From contig NZ_AQQY01000001.1 in assembly GCF_000671395.1 (NCBI RefSeq), positions 558,001 through 622,000 of the forward strand: a stretch of DNA of 64,000 bases. The letters run 5' to 3'. The notes beneath the pieces were generated by a model that saw only the letters and a program-made list of their open reading frames with translations, searched no databases and was not told the DNA's origin. Made by a program: the position numbers and the translations under genes. Shown in pieces: positions 61,427 to 64,000 of the stretch (its first letter is position 1; each line of letters begins with the position of its first letter). The DNA comes from Actibacterium atlanticum. GTDB taxonomy: Bacteria > Pseudomonadota > Alphaproteobacteria > Rhodobacterales > Rhodobacteraceae.

Positions 61427-64000
61427 GCCTTTTTACGCGCCTTCTTACGTTCGGCCACAACCTTTTCAGCCAGATCGCGGGCAATGGCAAAGGCGCCTTT
61501 GATCTTGTCGCTGCTTTTGGCCCAGTCGCGCCGCACGACAATCTTGTTGTCCTTGACCTTGGCCAGACCCTTTTGCGCCTGAATAAATTCAACCAACCCG
61601 GTGGGTGAGGCGAATTTGTCGTTGTGGAACTGGATGGTCGCCCCCTTGGGTCCGCCATCCAGCTTGGCAATACCGGCCTTTTTGCACATCGCCTTGATGC
61701 GCACGATCAACAGCAGCGTGTTGACCTCTTTGGGCAGTTTGCCAAACCGGTCGATCAGCTCGGCGGCAAAGCCTTCCAGCTCGACCTTGGTGTGCAGGTC
61801 TGACAATCGGCGATAGAGGCCCAGACGCACGTCCAGATCAGGCACGTAAGTCTCGGGGATCAGAACCGGCACGCCCAGATTGATCTGCGGCGCCCATTGG
61901 TCATCATCGGGCAGGCCTTCGGCCTCGCCGGATTTGATCTTGGAAATCGCCTCTTCCAGCATGGATTGATAAAGCTCAAACCCGACTTCGTTCATTTGGC
62001 CGGATTGTTCCTCGCCCACCAGGTTCCCGGCACCGCGAATGTCCAGATCCTGAGCCGCCAGGTTGAACCCGGCGCCCAGGCTGTCCAGGCTGCCAAGTAC
62101 GCGCAAACGCTTTTCTGCCTGCGGCGTCAAGGGTTTGCGGGGCTGAGTTGTTAGATAGGCGTAAGCGCGGGTTTTAGAGCGCCCAACCCGGCCACGGATC
62201 TGATAAAGCTGCGCGAGGCCAAACATATCGGCGCGGTGCACAACCATGGTGTTGGCGGTGGGGATGTCGATGCCGGATTCCACAATCGTGGTGGCCAGCA
62301 GCACGTCATATTTGCCGTCGTAAAAGGCGTTCATACGCTCGTCCAGCTCTCCGGCAGCAAGCTGGCCGTGGGCGATGACAAAGCTGACCTCGGGCACATG
62401 ATCGCGCAGGAATTCCTCGATCTCGGGCAGGTCTTTGATGCGGGGCACTACGTAAAAGCTCTGCCCGCCGCGATAATGTTCGCGTAGCAGGGCCTCGCGG
62501 ATCGTGACCGCATCAAACTCGGACACATAGGTACGGATTGACAGGCGGTCGACGGGCGGGGTGCCGATGATCGACAGATCGCGCACGCCGGTCATCGACA
62601 TCTGCAACGTCCGCGGGATCGGCGTGGCGGTCAGAGTCAGCACATGCACGTCTGAACGCATTTCCTTCAGACGTTCCTTATGGCTGACACCGAAATGCTG
62701 TTCCTCGTCGATGATCAGCAGGCCCAGGTTTTTAAACCTGATGTTCTTGGCCAGCAACGCATGGGTGCCGATGCAAATGTCCACCGTGCCGTCCGCCAAC
62801 CCGGCGCGCGTTTTTGACGCCTCGGTCGTGGACACAAACCGCGACAGCTGCCGGACCTCAAGCGGGAAGCCCCGGAAACGGTCTTTGAATGATTTCGCGT
62901 GTTGGCGGGCCAACAGCGTGGTCGGCGCGATCACCGCCACCTGCACACCGCACATGGCGGCCACGAAGGCCGCGCGCATGGCCACTTCGGTCTTGCCAAA
63001 GCCGACATCGCCGCAAACCAGCCGGTCCATCGGGCTGCCATGAGCCATGTCGCCCAGAACGTCCTCGATCGCGGTCAGCTGATCTTCGGTTTCCTGATAG
63101 GGAAAGCGGGCGCTAAAGGCCTCCCACATGTGATGGTTTGGCTCCAGAATGGGCGCGCTGCGCAGGGCGCGTTCGGCGGCAATGCGGATCAGCTTGCCCG
63201 CGATTTGGCGGATACGTTCTTTCAGGCGGGCCTTCTTGGCCTGCCACGCGCCACCGCCCAGCTTGTCTAAAAGGCCTTCTTCGTGGCCATATCGGCTAAG
63301 CAGCTCGATGTTTTCAACGGGCAGGAACAACCGATCCCCGCCTGCGTATTCCAGCGACAGACATTCGTGCGGCGCGCCGGCGGCGGTGATGGTCTCCAAC
63401 CCCTTGTAGCGCCCCACCCCATGTTCGACATGCACAATCAGGTCACCGGCTGACAGCGATTGGGTTTCGGTCAGGAAGTTCTCAGCCCGTTTGCGTTTCT
63501 TAGGGGCGCGGATCAGGCGATCGCCCAGAACGTCCTGCTCTGAAATCACCGTCAGGTTCGGGCTTTCAAACCCGTGCTCCAACGCCCAGACCGACAGGTA
63601 CAGGGTTTTGCCCGCCGCAATCTCGCGCGTGTCATTGATTAAAGTGGCATCTTTGATGCCTTCGTCCTCCAACAGGCCCTGCAGACGTTCGCGGGCGCCT
63701 TCGGAATAGCTGGCAACAACTACAGGTCCATCTTCGCGCTTCGCTTGAATATGGTCTTTTAGTGCGCTGAAAAGGCTAACTTGTTCTAGCCCGCGTTCTG
63801 GCGCAAAGTTCCGCCCGATCCGCCCACCCGCATCAATCACGCCGGGGCCAGAGCCTTGCGCCAGCGGGTGCATCTGCAACACACGATGGCCGGCAATCGC
63901 GGCTTCCCATGCAGGATCGTCCAGATACATCAATCCCGGCGGGCACGGCTTATAGACCGTATCCATCCGCGACTTGGCTTTCATTGCTTCTTGCCGGGTG
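61423..64000 (-). CDS. mfd: Transcription-repair coupling factor Mfd (partial)
   Basis: The frame runs open past the right edge, so about 300 N-terminal residues (most of the UvrB-homology part) are outside; at least 858 residues are seen. Present are the RNAP-interacting domain ([17 protein letters not shown]), Walker [14 protein letters not shown] box [12 protein letters not shown], motif III-VI segments ([16 protein letters not shown]) and the TRCF C-terminal domain. It removes stalled RNA polymerase from lesions and recruits UvrA. Confidence 0.96.
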   Translation of the reverse strand, partial: TRQEAMKAKSRMDTVYKPCPPGLMYLDDPAWEAAIAGHRVLQMHPLAQGSGPGVIDAGGRIGRNFAPERGLEQVSLFSALKDHIQAKREDGPVVVASYSEGARERLQGLLEDEGIKDATLINDTREIAAGKTLYLSVWALEHGFESPNLTVISEQDVLGDRLIRAPKKRKRAENFLTETQSLSAGDLIVHVEHGVGRYKGLETITAAGAPHECLSLEYAGGDRLFLPVENIELLSRYGHEEGLLDKLGGGAWQAKKARLKERIRQIAGKLIRIAAERALRSAPILEPNHHMWEAFSARFPYQETEDQLTAIEDVLGDMAHGSPMDRLVCGDVGFGKTEVAMRAAFVAAMCGVQVAVIAPTTLLARQHAKSFKDRFRGFPLEVRQLSRFVSTTEASKTRAGLADGTVDICIGTHALLAKNIRFKNLGLLIIDEEQHFGVSHKERLKEMRSDVHVLTLTATPIPRTLQMSMTGVRDLSIIGTPPVDRLSIRTYVSEFDAVTIREALLREHYRGGQSFYVVPRIKDLPEIEEFLRDHVPEVSFVIAHGQLAAGELDERMNAFYDGKYDVLLATTIVESGIDIPTANTMVVHRADMFGLAQLYQIRGRVGRSKTRAYAYLTTQPRKPLTPQAEKRLRVLGSLDSLGAGFNLAAQDLDIRGAGNLVGEEQSGQMNEVGFELYQSMLEEAISKIKSGEAEGLPDDDQWAPQINLGVPVLIPETYVPDLDVRLGLYRRLSDLHTKVELEGFAAELIDRFGKLPKEVNTLLLIVRIKAMCKKAGIAKLDGGPKGATIQFHNDKFASPTGLVEFIQAQKGLAKVKDNKIVVRRDWAKSSDKIKGAFAIARDLAEKVVAERKKARKKA

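Noticed and set aside
1-64000. CRISPR array, tRNA/rRNA genes, insertion sequences
   Set aside because: Looked for regular repeats, cloverleaf-like segments and transposase frames; none seen by eye.

Overview
This 64 kb window is a chromosomal stretch from an alphaproteobacterium, most likely Rhodobacterales (roseobacter-like). The gene content, the high-GC codon use, the PhoR without an obvious membrane anchor, the long PstC/PstA permeases and the aroQ-luxR and tsf-rpsB arrangement all fit that group. This is judged from protein sequence alone. Both ends cut through genes: a periplasmic binding protein on the left and mfd on the right.

Left housekeeping part (1-17350): a secreted orphan protein, class II DAHP synthase, a PAS protein, yicC-gmk-gamma-carbonic anhydrase, an esterase and a Cys/Met-metabolism PLP lyase. 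Next comes the complete phosphate-starvation module phoR-[Pho box]-pstS-pstC-pstA-pstB-phoU-phoB, followed by a secreted di-haem cytochrome c peroxidase.

Central part (17508-44607): the highlight is a 26 kb, one-strand, tightly overlapping gene set for an extracellular contractile injection system (eCIS; phage-tail-like, related to Afp/PVC). It holds one sheath, one tube, a zinc-ribbon gp26-like chaperone, a DUF4255 terminator, an AAA+ ATPase, CIS-tube/LysM hub parts, a gpD/VgrG-like hub, a gp5-like spike, a PAAR-like tip, gp25, two baseplate-J-like wedge proteins, a P2-I-like protein and a DUF6519/beta-helix protein. In its middle is a 1753-residue protein with an N-terminal DUF4157-like HExxH site, a long coiled coil, a long amphipathic helical part and an unrecognised C-terminal domain; it is the best effector and/or tape-measure candidate. 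A BTAD (SARP-type) regulator lies immediately upstream. Between it and the operon are direct repeats of (G/T)GTGACG at 11- and 22-bp steps, the layout SARP proteins bind in actinobacteria. No capsid, terminase, integrase or lysis genes are present.

Right part (45066-64000): aroQ coupled to a LuxR-type solo, a structured region that may be a small RNA, tsf-rpsB, psuK-psuG, a DUF502 membrane protein, a LysE exporter, a patatin, a pentapeptide protein and 3-hydroxybutyrate dehydrogenase. Then follow a YejA-like binding protein, an entericidin-like micro-lipoprotein, an ACR3 arsenite carrier with its own good Pho box, an XRE-cupin regulator, an acyl-CoA synthetase, a DsbA-family oxidoreductase, an MFS drug exporter and mfd. 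No tRNA, rRNA, CRISPR array or insertion sequence was seen.
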